A stretch of DNA of 64,000 bases. It comes from an uncultured Sutterella sp. Its GTDB lineage: Bacteria; Pseudomonadota; Gammaproteobacteria; Burkholderiales; Burkholderiaceae_F. Within the stretch, counting starts at the first letter, position 1. Every line of letters starts with the position of its first letter. A program made the translations under genes and the position numbers. A model generated the notes under the pieces. That model did no database searches. It had not been told where the DNA came from and was given only the letters and a program-made list of their open reading frames with translations. The stretch is taken from assembly GCA_934255515.1 (NCBI GenBank), contig CAKQON010000003.1:1-64000 (forward strand), read 5' to 3'. Of this stretch, positions 1 to 9,667 are shown piece after piece.

Positions 1-426
1 TGCGATTCGGGAAACTCAGTTGTGGAATGGCGCTACCTCCCTTTAGGCATCACTTGCCCGCTAATTTCCGAAGAGCCTTAATTTTACTTGAGACCCGCGA
101 CCTTTTTGCACCATGAATCCGCGGCACTCATCGTTTTCTCGCTTAAGGGAAATGATAGCCGCATGCGAAGCAAGCGATTACTTCTCATATTTTTCTTGTT
201 TACTTGCATTCTGAGTCAGGGTTATTCGTCATCTCCCGCCGCTCTGCCCGACTCAAAAGAACCTCATTCATCAGATTCCTTTAATTCTTCATGCGTTATC
301 ATTGCGCCCGATTCGCCGAGTTAACAGGACAACTTGCGGGGCGAACAAGAAATTCCGCTAAAGCGTCTCCCGCATGGAGCCAAGACCAATGCGCAGAGCG
401 CTTCTCCTTCTCAATACTGGAGTTTT
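1..426. other. Gene-poor region upstream of metK
   Basis: This 426-base stretch is visibly more AT-rich than the genes that follow and holds no recognisable conserved gene. The only item of note is a possible 53-residue signal-peptide-like reading frame at 163-324, listed separately. I saw no SAM-riboswitch consensus ahead of metK and no clear promoter, so metK regulation cannot be read here. The left edge may hold the control region of a gene outside the window. Confidence 0.5.
163..324 (+). CDS. Possible small secreted peptide (53 aa), doubtful
   Basis: A short frame starts with ATG after a purine stretch (AAGGGAAA, about 11 bases upstream). It begins with the basic residues MRSKR, then a hydrophobic run LLLIFFLFTCIL, then a Ser-rich polar tail, which resembles a signal peptide followed by a short mature peptide. 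Codon use is AT-rich and unlike the neighbours, so it could equally be chance reading of a non-coding leader. No family is recognised and no function is proposed. It ends about 100 bases before metK on the same strand. Confidence 0.2.
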   Translation: MRSKRLLLIFFLFTCILSQGYSSSPAALPDSKEPHSSDSFNSSCVIIAPDSPS

Positions 427-432
427 ATGGCC

Positions 433-1611
<1,179 letters not shown>

Positions 1612-1673
1612 AAGCCCTCGCAGACGCTTTTCTCAGAAGAGCGTCTTCATAAGACGACTCGTCTGATACGCCA

Positions 1674-1720
1674 ACGGGCGGCGCATCCTTTGACAGAAAG
1701 GACGCCGCCCGTTCTCTATT
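1674..1720 (+). terminator. metK terminator hairpin
   Basis: ACGGGCGGCG pairs with CGCCGCCCGT and the inner TCCTTT pairs with AAAGGA across a 5-base loop, with a 2-base bulge. A modest T-rich tract (TTCTCTATT) follows. A second near-palindromic hairpin (AGACGCT...AGCGTCT) lies just upstream at about 1621-1646. Confidence 0.75.
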
Positions 1721-1800
1721 CCGCCGTATGATTTCTTTTTTACGGCAATGTTCCGGCCTTCAGACGGCCGGGAATCCTCTCATTCGACTCTTTTCTAGCG

Positions 1801-3111
1801 ATGACCAAAAAACGCGTTCTCACCGGCATCAACACCACCGGAACCCTGCATATTGGCAACTACGTCGGCGCCATCCGTCCGGCCATTCAGGACAGCCGCG
1901 ATCCCAACGTTGAGAGCTTCTTCTTCCTCGCGGATCTGCACGCACTCATCAAGTGTCAAGATCCCGCCCGCATTGAAAGAAGCCGCATGCAGATTGCCGC
2001 GACCTGGCTTGCCGCAGGCCTTGATCCGGAACGCGTCACGCTCTACCGCCAGAGCGACATTCCTGAAATCCCACTTCTCTGCTGGATGTTCGACTGCGTC
2101 ATGAGCAAGGGGCTCCTCAATCGTGCGCACGCCTATAAGGCCGCCGTTGATGCCGCCACTGCCGCCGGCAAAGACCCGGACGCTGATGTCTCCATGGGAC
2201 TCTTTTCCTATCCGGTGCTGATGGCGGCGGACATTCTGATGTTCAATGCGGAAGAAGTGCCTGTCGGCCACGACCAGCTCCAGCACCTCGAAATGGCCCG
2301 CGACGCCGCTCAGCGCTTCAACAATCTCTACGCCACGCCCGAGCATCCCTTCTTCGTGCTACCGCAGGCAACGGGCGGCAGCAGCATCGAGGTGCTCCCG
2401 GGGCTCGACGGGCGCAAGATGAGCAAGTCCTACAACAACGTCATTCCGCTCTTTGAAGGCGGCCGCGCAGCGCTTGACGCCGCCATCGCTCGCATCGTTA
2501 CCGACAGCCGGGCGCCGGGCGAACCGAAGGATCCCGACAGCACCTCGCTCACCGTCATCTTCGACGCATTCGCCACGCCCGAAGAGCGTGAGAACTTCCG
2601 TGCGGAACTGCGTTCCGGCCTCGGTTGGGGCGAAGCCAAAAAGCATCTTGCCGACCAGATTGACCGCGAGATTGGGCCAATGCGCGCCCGCTATGAAGAG
2701 CTGATGGCGCATCCTGCTCAGGTTGAAGAAATTCTGCAGGAAGGCGCCCGCAAGGCGCGTCTCATTGCAACGCCCTTCATGGCCGAACTTCGTCATGCCG
2801 TGGGCCTCAGAAGCTTCACCGAAATCGCCGCTCCTCAGACAGCTAAAAAGAAGGCGCAGAAAGTGCAGCGCGCAGCCTTCAAGCAGTACAGGGAAAAGGA
2901 CGGGCGCTTCTACTTCAAGCTCATTTCCGCTGCGGGCGACGAGCTGCTCCTTTCCGAAGGCTTTGAGTCCGGGCGGGATGCCGGCATGTGGGTCGGCCGC
3001 CTGAAAAAGGAGGGCGCCGCGGCGCTTGAGAGTGCTCCGGTAAGCCTCCTCGACGGCATCACGCGGGATGCGGTCGAAGCAGCCCTGCTCTCCTTCAGCG
3101 AAGAAGAGTAA
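1801..3111 (+). CDS. trpS: Tryptophanyl-tRNA synthetase with C-terminal DUF1508-like extension
   Basis: Class I aminoacyl-tRNA synthetase that charges tRNA-Trp. The HIGH-type motif is in GTLHIGNYVG near residue 18 and the KMSKS loop is in GRKMSKSYNN near residue 205. The catalytic body ends around residue 345, close to the length of ordinary bacterial TrpRS (about 330-345). A further 90 residues follow: a Lys/Ala-rich linker, then FYFKLISAAGDELLLSEGF and a Gly-Arg-rich segment that resemble the small DUF1508/YegP-type domain. I recall C-terminal extensions of this kind in betaproteobacterial TrpRS, but its role is unknown to me. No Shine-Dalgarno is seen; a possible -10 box (TATGAT) lies at 1727-1732. 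Confidence 0.95.
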   Translation: MTKKRVLTGINTTGTLHIGNYVGAIRPAIQDSRDPNVESFFFLADLHALIKCQDPARIERSRMQIAATWLAAGLDPERVTLYRQSDIPEIPLLCWMFDCVMSKGLLNRAHAYKAAVDAATAAGKDPDADVSMGLFSYPVLMAADILMFNAEEVPVGHDQLQHLEMARDAAQRFNNLYATPEHPFFVLPQATGGSSIEVLPGLDGRKMSKSYNNVIPLFEGGRAALDAAIARIVTDSRAPGEPKDPDSTSLTVIFDAFATPEERENFRAELRSGLGWGEAKKHLADQIDREIGPMRARYEELMAHPAQVEEILQEGARKARLIATPFMAELRHAVGLRSFTEIAAPQTAKKKAQKVQRAAFKQYREKDGRFYFKLISAAGDELLLSEGFESGRDAGMWVGRLKKEGAAALESAPVSLLDGITRDAVEAALLSFSEEE

Positions 3112-3133
3112 TTTTTCATAAGAATCAATAAAT

Positions 3134-3157
3134 GAAGGCGGCTATAATGCCGCCTTC
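3134..3157 (+). promoter_or_regulatory. Inverted repeat with a TATAAT -10 box in its loop, ahead of ahcY
   Basis: GAAGGCGGC (3134-3142) and GCCGCCTTC (3149-3157) form a perfect 9-bp inverted repeat, and the six bases between them are exactly TATAAT (3143-3148), a consensus -10 hexamer. It sits between the trpS stop and the riboswitch, so it may be both the ahcY promoter and the 3' hairpin of trpS. No good -35 hexamer is seen 17 bases upstream, and no T-run follows the hairpin. Confidence 0.5.
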
Positions 3158-3190
3158 ATCGTATCCGGGGAACATTCTCCGGCATGAGGA

Positions 3191-3290
3191 CCAGGGGTTC
3201 GAGGAGCGCTGCGACGGAGCTTCCTCACACGGAACTTCGCGAGGCTCGAACCGCTTGCGTCCACATCCGCATTTCCAACGGCGCTCTCCT
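3191..3290 (+). ncRNA. SAH riboswitch in the ahcY leader
   Basis: The sequence carries the conserved core of the S-adenosylhomocysteine riboswitch: GAGGAGCGCTGCGAC, then GAGGCTCGAACC, then AACGGCGCTC. GGTTCGAG (3196-3203) pairs with CTCGAACC (3245-3252) as P1, and GAGCGC (3204-3209) pairs with GCGCTC (3281-3286) as the downstream pseudoknot helix. This class senses SAH and turns on SAH hydrolase, which is exactly the downstream gene. The element ends about 25 bases before the ahcY ATG, and the intervening leader is a pyrimidine tract without a Shine-Dalgarno. Confidence 0.92.
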
Positions 3291-3313
3291 TCTTTCTTCT
3301 TTCAAGACGACAA

Positions 3314-4714
3314 ATGGACGCTACTGAAAACTACGTCATCGCCGACCTTGGTCTTGCCGACTGGGGCCGCAAGGAAATTCAGATTGCTGAGGTGGAAATG
3401 CCCGGCCTCATGGCTATCCGGCGCGAATATGCCGCGAGTCAGCCGCTTAAGGGCGCCCGCATCTCCGGGTCGCTCCACATGACCATTCAGACCGCCGTGC
3501 TCATTGAAACGCTGACGGCGCTTGGTGCTGAAGTCCGCTGGGCGAGCTGCAACATCTTCTCCACGCAGGATCACGCCGCCGCCGCCATTGTGAAGGACGG
3601 CGTCCCGGTTTTCGCTCGCAAGGGCGAGACGATCGAGGAGTACTGGGCCTATACGCACCGCATCTTCGAGTGGCCTGACGGCGGCTACTCCAACATGATC
3701 CTTGATGACGGCGGCGACGCTACGCTGCTCCTCCATCTCGGCTCACGCGCTGAAAAGAACCCGGAAGTCATTGCGCACCCGACGAGCGACGAGGAAACCG
3801 CACTCTTTGCCGCCATCCGCCAGCACCTCGCCGTTGATCCCAACTGGTATTCGAAGCGCCTCGAAAAGATCCTCGGCGTTTCCGAGGAAACAACCACCGG
3901 CGTGCACCGCCTCTACCAGATGAATGAGCGCGGTGAACTGCGCATCCCCGCCATCAATGTGAACGACTCCGTCACGAAGTCCAAGTTCGACAACCTTTAC
4001 GGCTGCCGCGAATCGCTCGTTGACGGCATCAAGCGAGCGACCGACGTCATGGTCGCCGGCAAGGTCGCCGTTGTGGTCGGCTACGGCGATGTGGGCAAGG
4101 GCTGCGCCCAGGCGCTTCGCGCCCTTTCCGCCCAGGTCTGGGTTGTGGAAATCGATCCGATCTGCGCGCTTCAGGCGGCGATGGAAGGCTACCGCGTCGT
4201 CACGATGGACTTCGCCAAGGACAAGGCCGACATCTTCGTCACCGCCACGGGCAACGTCCGCGTCATCACGCACGACCATATGATCGCCATGAAGAATGAA
4301 GCGATCGTCTGCAACATCGGACACTTCGACAGCGAAATTGATGTCGCTTCCATGCGTCAGTACAAGTGGGAAAACATCAAGCCGCAGGTCGACCACATTA
4401 CGCTCCCGTCCGGCAACCGCATCATCCTTCTTGCGGAAGGCCGCCTTGTGAACCTCGGCTGCGCCACGGGCCATCCTTCCTATGTGATGAGCTCCTCCTT
4501 CGCCAATCAGACGCTCGCGCAGATTGAACTCTTCTGCCATCACGACAAATATCCCGTCGGCGTCTACATTCTTCCGAAGCACCTGGATGAAAAGGTCGCT
4601 CGTCTGCAGCTCACGAACCTCAATGCAGAGCTTTCCGTGCTCACGGACGAACAGGCTGCCTACATCGGCGTCAAAAAGGAAGGTCCCTACAAGTCGGAAA
4701 ACTACCGCTACTAA
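3314..4714 (+). CDS. ahcY: S-adenosylhomocysteine hydrolase
   Basis: NAD-dependent enzyme that splits SAH into adenosine and homocysteine, relieving product inhibition of methyltransferases. Family landmarks are [16 protein letters not shown] near residue 52, [13 protein letters not shown] near residue 80, [19 protein letters not shown] (catalytic Lys/Asp region), and the NAD-binding [10 protein letters not shown]. The C-terminus is KSENYRY, with the Lys and Tyr typical of the family end. The length of 466 residues is normal for the long bacterial form. The start is set by the family N-terminus; the 30 bases before it are pyrimidine-rich with no Shine-Dalgarno. Expression is expected to rise with SAH through the riboswitch upstream. 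Confidence 0.97.
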   Translation: MDATENYVIADLGLADWGRKEIQIAEVEMPGLMAIRREYAASQPLKGARISGSLHMTIQTAVLIETLTALGAEVRWASCNIFSTQDHAAAAIVKDGVPVFARKGETIEEYWAYTHRIFEWPDGGYSNMILDDGGDATLLLHLGSRAEKNPEVIAHPTSDEETALFAAIRQHLAVDPNWYSKRLEKILGVSEETTTGVHRLYQMNERGELRIPAINVNDSVTKSKFDNLYGCRESLVDGIKRATDVMVAGKVAVVVGYGDVGKGCAQALRALSAQVWVVEIDPICALQAAMEGYRVVTMDFAKDKADIFVTATGNVRVITHDHMIAMKNEAIVCNIGHFDSEIDVASMRQYKWENIKPQVDHITLPSGNRIILLAEGRLVNLGCATGHPSYVMSSSFANQTLAQIELFCHHDKYPVGVYILPKHLDEKVARLQLTNLNAELSVLTDEQAAYIGVKKEGPYKSENYRY

Positions 4715-4767
4715 TCCAGTGGAGCCCGATCACGTGCGGCTTTAATCAAAGCCGCACGGACCGAAAG

Positions 4768-4806
4768 TGCCCGGAAGAGCCAGTTCTCTTTCCGGGCATT
4801 TTTTTA
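4768..4806. terminator. Bidirectional terminator between ahcY and the cyclo-ligase gene
   Basis: TGCCCGGAA pairs with TTTCCGGGCA and is followed by seven T on the plus strand. A second hairpin (GTGCGGCTTT/AAAGCCGCAC, 4-base loop) lies just before it at about 4735-4757. The convergent genes end on either side. Confidence 0.8.
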
Positions 4807-5361
4807 GAAAATTCCGATATCCGTGATGATGAGGTCGAGCGGCAGATCATGCGGCTCAAAAAGAGATTCATCCACCTCATTGACCCCGTAGGCAACGCCG
4901 AGGAGCCTGGGAGAAACGCCTGACCCGAGGAGCCCCGAGATGTAGCGGTCAAAGTAGCCGCCTCCGTAGCCGAGCCTCCTTCGCGAACGCGTCCAGCCGA
5001 GGCAGGGAATGAGAAGCACATCGGGGATCACGCAGGCGCCGCTTCCCGGTCCCGGAATGCCTGCAGCATCCGCAGCGAGCTTCTCGCAAGGATTCCACAG
5101 CCGGTATTCCATGCGCGAGGCTTCCCGATCCGTGCACCAGGGAAGCGCCAGGGCTCTCGCGCCGTCAGCCGCTCTCCATTCCGAGAGGAGCGGATTGATG
5201 TCGGGTTCGCTCCCGATCGGCTGATACGTGCCGAGAGTAAGCACGCGGCGCTCCTGCAACAATGCGCGGGAAATCATCCTCAGGAGCCCTGCGCGCGCAT
5301 CCATGCCAACCTTTCGCCTAAGTTCCCCCATGCGTTTGCGAACTGTCTGCTTTTCCGGCAT
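4804..5361 (-). CDS. 5-formyltetrahydrofolate cyclo-ligase
   Basis: Converts 5-formyl-THF to 5,10-methenyl-THF with ATP, salvaging a folate storage form. The protein is 185 residues, the usual length. It opens with the basic MPEKQTVRKRMGELRRK typical of the family, and near residue 135 carries LGYGGGYFDRYIS, the substrate/ATP-binding signature. Its C-terminal DLPLDLIITD is also family-like. It faces ahcY tail to tail, and its last bases overlap the shared terminator region. Escherichia coli calls the homologue ygfA/fau; no 6S RNA is seen beside it here. Confidence 0.92.
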   Translation of the reverse strand: MPEKQTVRKRMGELRRKVGMDARAGLLRMISRALLQERRVLTLGTYQPIGSEPDINPLLSEWRAADGARALALPWCTDREASRMEYRLWNPCEKLAADAAGIPGPGSGACVIPDVLLIPCLGWTRSRRRLGYGGGYFDRYISGLLGSGVSPRLLGVAYGVNEVDESLFEPHDLPLDLIITDIGIF

Positions 5362-5489
5362 TTTGAGAATTCTCCTGAGAGACGGCTTTTCCTGTCCGAA
5401 CCGTCTAAGGGAGGAGGATAGGCTGAAGTGCTCCCCGCTATATTAGGATCCTCTTTCCGGTTTATGTGTTCTGCGGTTTGTCCCCTCTG

Positions 5490-7862
5490 ATGCGCTGCTC
5501 CCATCTTCTTGCCCTGCTTCTCTTCTGCATCTCTTCGGCGCACGGGATATCCGCGGCAGCTGAAAGCGAAGAGCAGCCGACACTCAATGCAACCGAATCC
5601 CTCCCGGCAGACCACTCGGGAGGAGCGCAGCACCGCCGCATCGTCATCGCGCCCTCGCTTATTTCCATTCCGATTGCGGAGCGGCTGCAATCGCTTCGCG
5701 ACCGCGAGGACAACCTGACGGTATGGCCCGAAGAGTCTGCTGTCAGCGTGAATCCAAAGGAAATCTTCGACCGCGTCGACAAAGCTTTTGAAGCGTTCTC
5801 ACGGGACAACGACACTAAAGAAGCCGTAGCAGGCGAAGCTGCTGATGCAGCGGCTCAGGTAACTGCGTCCCTGATTGAAGAGCCCGTTTCCGACCCGCTC
5901 GACGATGCGCTCCTCCTGCCTCATCCGGATGCCCTGGATTACGTGTTTCTCGAAGCCAGAAACGCTTTTTCGCAGGGACGCCTCTCTGATCTGGAAGAAA
6001 TTCTGCCGCTTCTTTCCGGGCATGAATTAAGCGCCTACCCGGAACTCTGGCGCCTGATTCTTCTCCTTAAGGCTCAGCCTGATGATCCGGCAGTCAATTT
6101 GGAATTTGAGCGCTTTATTGCGCTTCACCGTGATGAATACATTGCGGAAAACGCACTCCATGAATACCTGAAGCTCGAAGCGGAAAGACTCAGCGCGGAA
6201 AGCTTTCTGAAGCTCTACAGCCAGCTCGTCTGGAATCAGGATGATCCGGATCTGCGGGCGTGGAATGCAATCCACCGCCTAGAGTCCGCTGCAGGGAAAA
6301 ATGCCCGGGAAGAAGAGCTCAGCGCAGCAAAGCTTCTCTATCGCGATTCGGGTTCCCTTGCAAAGGAGTCCTATCAGCGGCTCGGGGATGCCATAGCCGG
6401 TGAAGACCGCTCATGGCTCTGGACGCGCGTCGTAGTGCTTCTGCAAAAAAGCGGCCCAGGGAAAGAAATCAAGCGCGTTCTTGCCGAACTCCCCCGCCCG
6501 GAACTTCCGGCATCCATCAGGGAGCTTCATGAAATTCTGGATCGACCGAATGCATGGCTTCGGAGGCAAAAAAACCTCGAACGCGTCCCCGCTCGTCTCG
6601 CCGTCTTTGCATCGCTGCGCCTTTCGCGTACGGATCCGGCTGCCGCAGCCCGGCTGGCCGAAGCCGCCGTAGATCCGAAAGCAGGGAGCTTCTGGAAATC
6701 ACTCGTCTGGTCCCGCATCGGCTTCACAGCCATGTCCCGACTCGATCCGCGCGCACTCGGATGGTTTGCCAGAGCCGGATCCGATCTCTCACGCATGCCT
6801 TACGCCGTCTCCTCGCCCGAACAGCTGAAGGCCTGGCGCGCACGCGCGGAGCTGCGGGCAGGAAACTGGTATTCCCTCGGCAAAGCCATCGACGCCATGA
6901 ATGAAGCCTCCCGCAGCGAGGAAGTCTGGACATACTGGAAGGGGCGCTCTTATGCGGCGCGCGGCCTCAGCGACCTCGCCCGCACGGAATATGAAAAGAT
7001 CGCAAACCGCATCACTTTTTACGGGAAGCTTTCGGCTGATGCGCTCGGCCGTCCCTATGCGTTCTCTCATCCGCCGAAGGAAATGCCGAAAGCGTCAGAG
7101 ATCGCTCAATGGGGAAAAAATCCTTCCATACGCCGCGCTGAAGTGCTCTACCGCATGCAGCTTTACCGGGAAGGTCATCGGGAATGGAACTGGGCCATGC
7201 GGGGCATCAGTCCCTATGAGTCGATTGCGCTTGCAGCCTACGCCCGCCAGGAGCGGCTGGTGCACCGCATGATCAATACCAGCATGAAAAGCGGCACCGA
7301 CCTTGTCGTCGTCGAACAGCGCTTCCCCAGACCTCACGCAGAACTCATTGAGCGCGTGAGCAATGCCCAGGAACTGCCGTCCTCCTGGGTCTACGGGCTG
7401 ATCCGCCAGGAATCCCGCTTTATCCCAGCGGTAAGCTCATCCGTAGGTGCGCGCGGCCTGATGCAGCTCATGCCGGGAACGGCATCCTGGACCGCCAGGC
7501 AGCTCGGCATTGAGCACTATGACGAAGGACGCAACCTCACGGAACTCGAGATGAACCTGGTGCTCGGCTCAGCCTATCTGCATATGCTCTATGCCGATTC
7601 GGGAGAAAGCTTCATTCTGGCGACGGCGGCATACAATGCCGGCCCTCGCCGCGCCCGCATCTGGCGGAACACCCTCTCGGATGCAATGGAAGCCGCCGTC
7701 TTCATTGAAACCATCCCCTATTTTGAAACCCGGGAGTATGTGAAGAACGTGCTTGCCAATATGCAGACCTATTCCATGCTGACAGGCGAGCCGATAAAAA
7801 ATTTCACCGGCTTTCTCGGTAAAGTCACCCCCAGCCTTGCAGAGGCCAAAGATCTTCCCTGA
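5490..7862 (+). CDS. slt: Soluble lytic murein transglycosylase (Slt70 family)
   Basis: Periplasmic enzyme that cleaves the MurNAc-GlcNAc bond of peptidoglycan, leaving 1,6-anhydro-MurNAc ends. MRCSHLLALLLFCISSAHG is a signal peptide, so the ATG at 5490 is preferred over a GTG 24 bases upstream. The C-terminal catalytic domain has GLIRQESRF with the acid Glu at about residue 640, then GARGLMQLMPGTA and ATAAYNAGPRRA, all family motifs. The middle is the helical, superhelix-forming U/L region. At 790 residues it is longer than the roughly 645 of E. coli Slt70; the extra part is an acidic low-complexity stretch of about 120 residues after the signal peptide. cca begins 18 bases downstream. Confidence 0.93.
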   Translation: MRCSHLLALLLFCISSAHGISAAAESEEQPTLNATESLPADHSGGAQHRRIVIAPSLISIPIAERLQSLRDREDNLTVWPEESAVSVNPKEIFDRVDKAFEAFSRDNDTKEAVAGEAADAAAQVTASLIEEPVSDPLDDALLLPHPDALDYVFLEARNAFSQGRLSDLEEILPLLSGHELSAYPELWRLILLLKAQPDDPAVNLEFERFIALHRDEYIAENALHEYLKLEAERLSAESFLKLYSQLVWNQDDPDLRAWNAIHRLESAAGKNAREEELSAAKLLYRDSGSLAKESYQRLGDAIAGEDRSWLWTRVVVLLQKSGPGKEIKRVLAELPRPELPASIRELHEILDRPNAWLRRQKNLERVPARLAVFASLRLSRTDPAAAARLAEAAVDPKAGSFWKSLVWSRIGFTAMSRLDPRALGWFARAGSDLSRMPYAVSSPEQLKAWRARAELRAGNWYSLGKAIDAMNEASRSEEVWTYWKGRSYAARGLSDLARTEYEKIANRITFYGKLSADALGRPYAFSHPPKEMPKASEIAQWGKNPSIRRAEVLYRMQLYREGHREWNWAMRGISPYESIALAAYARQERLVHRMINTSMKSGTDLVVVEQRFPRPHAELIERVSNAQELPSSWVYGLIRQESRFIPAVSSSVGARGLMQLMPGTASWTARQLGIEHYDEGRNLTELEMNLVLGSAYLHMLYADSGESFILATAAYNAGPRRARIWRNTLSDAMEAAVFIETIPYFETREYVKNVLANMQTYSMLTGEPIKNFTGFLGKVTPSLAEAKDLP

Positions 7863-7880
7863 CCTTCTCCAGGATCCGAT

Positions 7881-8990
7881 ATGCAGATTTATTCCGTCGG
7901 CGGCTTTGTCCGCGATACGCTGCTCAGGCGTCGGGGATTCCCGGCAGTCCCGGGCGACCATGACTGGGTTGTCGTCGGCGAAACGCCTGAAGCCATGATT
8001 GAGCGCGGCTTTCTTCCCGTGGGCGAAGACTTTCCTGTTTTTCTACATCCAAAAACGCACGAAGAATATGCCCTTGCGCGGACAGAGAGAAAAACAGCGC
8101 CCGGCTATCACGGCTTCGTGTTTCATGCCTCGTCCGACGTAACGCTCGAGGAAGACCTGCGTCGCCGCGATCTGACGATCAATGCGATCGCCATGGATAA
8201 AAATGGGGAGCTATACGATCCCTATGGAGGCGCCGAAGACATTGCCCGCGGCATCATCCGCCATGTGAGCGAAGCCTTCAAGGAGGATCCTGTCCGCATT
8301 CTTCGCGTCGCGCGATTCGCCGCACGCTTTCCGGGATTCTCCATTGCGCCGGAAACCATGACGCTCATGCGGGGAATGGTCGATTCCGGCGAAGCAGATG
8401 CGCTTGTCCCCGAACGCGTGCTTCAGGAATTCGTAAAAGGACTCTCTGCTCCCGTCCCCTGCCGGATGCTCGACGTGTTGATTGAATGCGGCCTCTGGCA
8501 CAGGCTCTATCCGGAAATCAAGCTCTCCGGCGCTGTCCGGGCCCGCCTTTACCGGACCTGCCGCGAAGGCCTCCCGACATCTCTGCGGCTCGCCGCGCTT
8601 GTTTCCGGCCTGCCGGACGGCAGTCAGGCAAAAGGCTTCCTATCCCGCCTGCGCGCAAGTGCTGAAGCACAGGATCTTGCCAAAATCCTCGGCGACTCAA
8701 TGACGGCGCTCGCAGCGCTCTCAACGCCCGAAAATGTTTCGAGCTTCTTTCAGCGTTACGACGCGGTGCGCAGACCGGCAAGGATGACCCTGCTGCTCGA
8801 CTTCCGCGCCAAGGCGCTTCCTGAAGTAGCGCATGGGAAAGCACCGGACGCATTGCTGCGCGCCGCTCTGTCGGCATGGTGCGGCATTGATGCCGGGAGC
8901 ATCGCCCGCAGCGCACCGACGCCGAGAGACATCCCGACGCGCGTGCTTGCCGCCCGCAGGGAAGCCATTGCAGCGCTCTGGCAGCACTAG
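7881..8990 (+). CDS. cca: CCA-adding tRNA nucleotidyltransferase
   Basis: Adds or repairs the 3' CCA end of tRNA without a nucleic acid template. The N-terminus [15 protein letters not shown] is the class II nucleotidyltransferase head, followed by the metal-binding [20 protein letters not shown] and [15 protein letters not shown] are family motifs for nucleotide selection and tRNA binding. At 369 residues it is shorter than E. coli Cca (412), and I see no HD phosphohydrolase motif in the C-terminal half, so repair-type phosphatase activity is probably absent. It lies 18 bases after slt on the same strand and may be cotranscribed. Its last bases overlap the convergent DUF2905 gene by 4 bases. 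Confidence 0.95.
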   Translation: MQIYSVGGFVRDTLLRRRGFPAVPGDHDWVVVGETPEAMIERGFLPVGEDFPVFLHPKTHEEYALARTERKTAPGYHGFVFHASSDVTLEEDLRRRDLTINAIAMDKNGELYDPYGGAEDIARGIIRHVSEAFKEDPVRILRVARFAARFPGFSIAPETMTLMRGMVDSGEADALVPERVLQEFVKGLSAPVPCRMLDVLIECGLWHRLYPEIKLSGAVRARLYRTCREGLPTSLRLAALVSGLPDGSQAKGFLSRLRASAEAQDLAKILGDSMTALAALSTPENVSSFFQRYDAVRRPARMTLLLDFRAKALPEVAHGKAPDALLRAALSAWCGIDAGSIARSAPTPRDIPTRVLAARREAIAALWQH

Positions 8991-9193
8991 AAAAGAAGCT
9001 TCCCTAAAACGAGCGCGAGCACGGCAAGGAGAATCGTGCTCATAAAGGGAAGCTCTATCTTGCGGCCGAGAATGGAAAAAAACAGGTCGCCCGGAAGCCT
9101 TCCGAGACCAAAACGCCTCAGCTGAGGCATGGCGCCTAAGAGCAGAAGCAGAATGATGAAAATAACAAGAGCCCAACGCATGATTGGACTCAT
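8987..9193 (-). CDS. DUF2905 family small membrane protein
   Basis: About 68 residues with two hydrophobic segments ([15 protein letters not shown] and [17 protein letters not shown]) around the motif [23 protein letters not shown]. The phrase LGRLPGD and the two-helix layout are typical of DUF2905 inner-membrane proteins of unknown function. The start is uncertain: ATG at 9193 and 9181 are both reasonable, while the most upstream ATG at 9235 would add 14 atypical residues. The gene ends inside the last codons of the convergent cca gene and is divergent from folB. Confidence 0.75.
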   Translation of the reverse strand: MSPIMRWALVIFIILLLLLGAMPQLRRFGLGRLPGDLFFSILGRKIELPFMSTILLAVLALVLGKLLF

Positions 9194-9217
9194 TCTAACG
9201 GACGCCGGAAGGCGCCC

Positions 9218-9223
9218 TAGAAT
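9218..9223 (+). promoter_or_regulatory. Putative -10 box of folB
   Basis: TAGAAT followed by GC lies 33 bases before the folB start. The leader between them is pyrimidine-rich with no Shine-Dalgarno. No clear -35 hexamer is seen. The same TAGAAT(C/G)(G/C) element recurs ahead of other leading genes in the window. Confidence 0.4.
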
Positions 9224-9256
9224 GCGTGTTTTCATCTTCCGTGCTTCGGATTATCC

Positions 9257-9652
9257 ATGCTCCACACTTCACCGGAAAGCCTGCGATTCACCTGCCGAAG
9301 GATTTTCATCCGCGGCCTGAAGCTTTCCTGCCGCATCGGCGCGTATGAGAATGAACGCACAAAACCGCAGACCGTCCTCGTAGACTGCGATCTCTGGGTT
9401 CGCCTGTCCGCATCCACAAGCGCACGGGACAATCTCGCCGACGTGCTCAACTACGACCTGGCCGTTGAGTCCATCCGCAAGGCGGCATCAGGAGCGCACA
9501 TTGATCTTCAGGAAACACTCGTCGACCGGATGACGACAGCGCTTGCCGAACTCCCCGGCGTGGAGCTCGTTCGCGTTGCCACGGCAAAACCTGAAGCTTA
9601 TGAAGATGCCGATGCCGTCGGCATCGAATCCTGGCGAGTCCCGGAAAAATAG
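9257..9652 (+). CDS. folB: Dihydroneopterin aldolase
   Basis: Folate biosynthesis enzyme that converts 7,8-dihydroneopterin to 6-hydroxymethyl-dihydropterin and glycolaldehyde. The sequence contains the family pattern IRGLKLSCRIGAYENER, an ADVLNYDLAVESI segment (DxxxYdx core) and a late VRVATAKPEAYEDADAVGI; the catalytic lysine is expected in the TAKPEA stretch. At 131 residues it is close to the usual 115-125, with a slightly longer N-terminus. It is followed 16 bases later by ttcA on the same strand, so the two are probably cotranscribed. Confidence 0.88.
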   Translation: MLHTSPESLRFTCRRIFIRGLKLSCRIGAYENERTKPQTVLVDCDLWVRLSASTSARDNLADVLNYDLAVESIRKAASGAHIDLQETLVDRMTTALAELPGVELVRVATAKPEAYEDADAVGIESWRVPEK

Positions 9653-9667
9653 CAGCTAACACAATCC

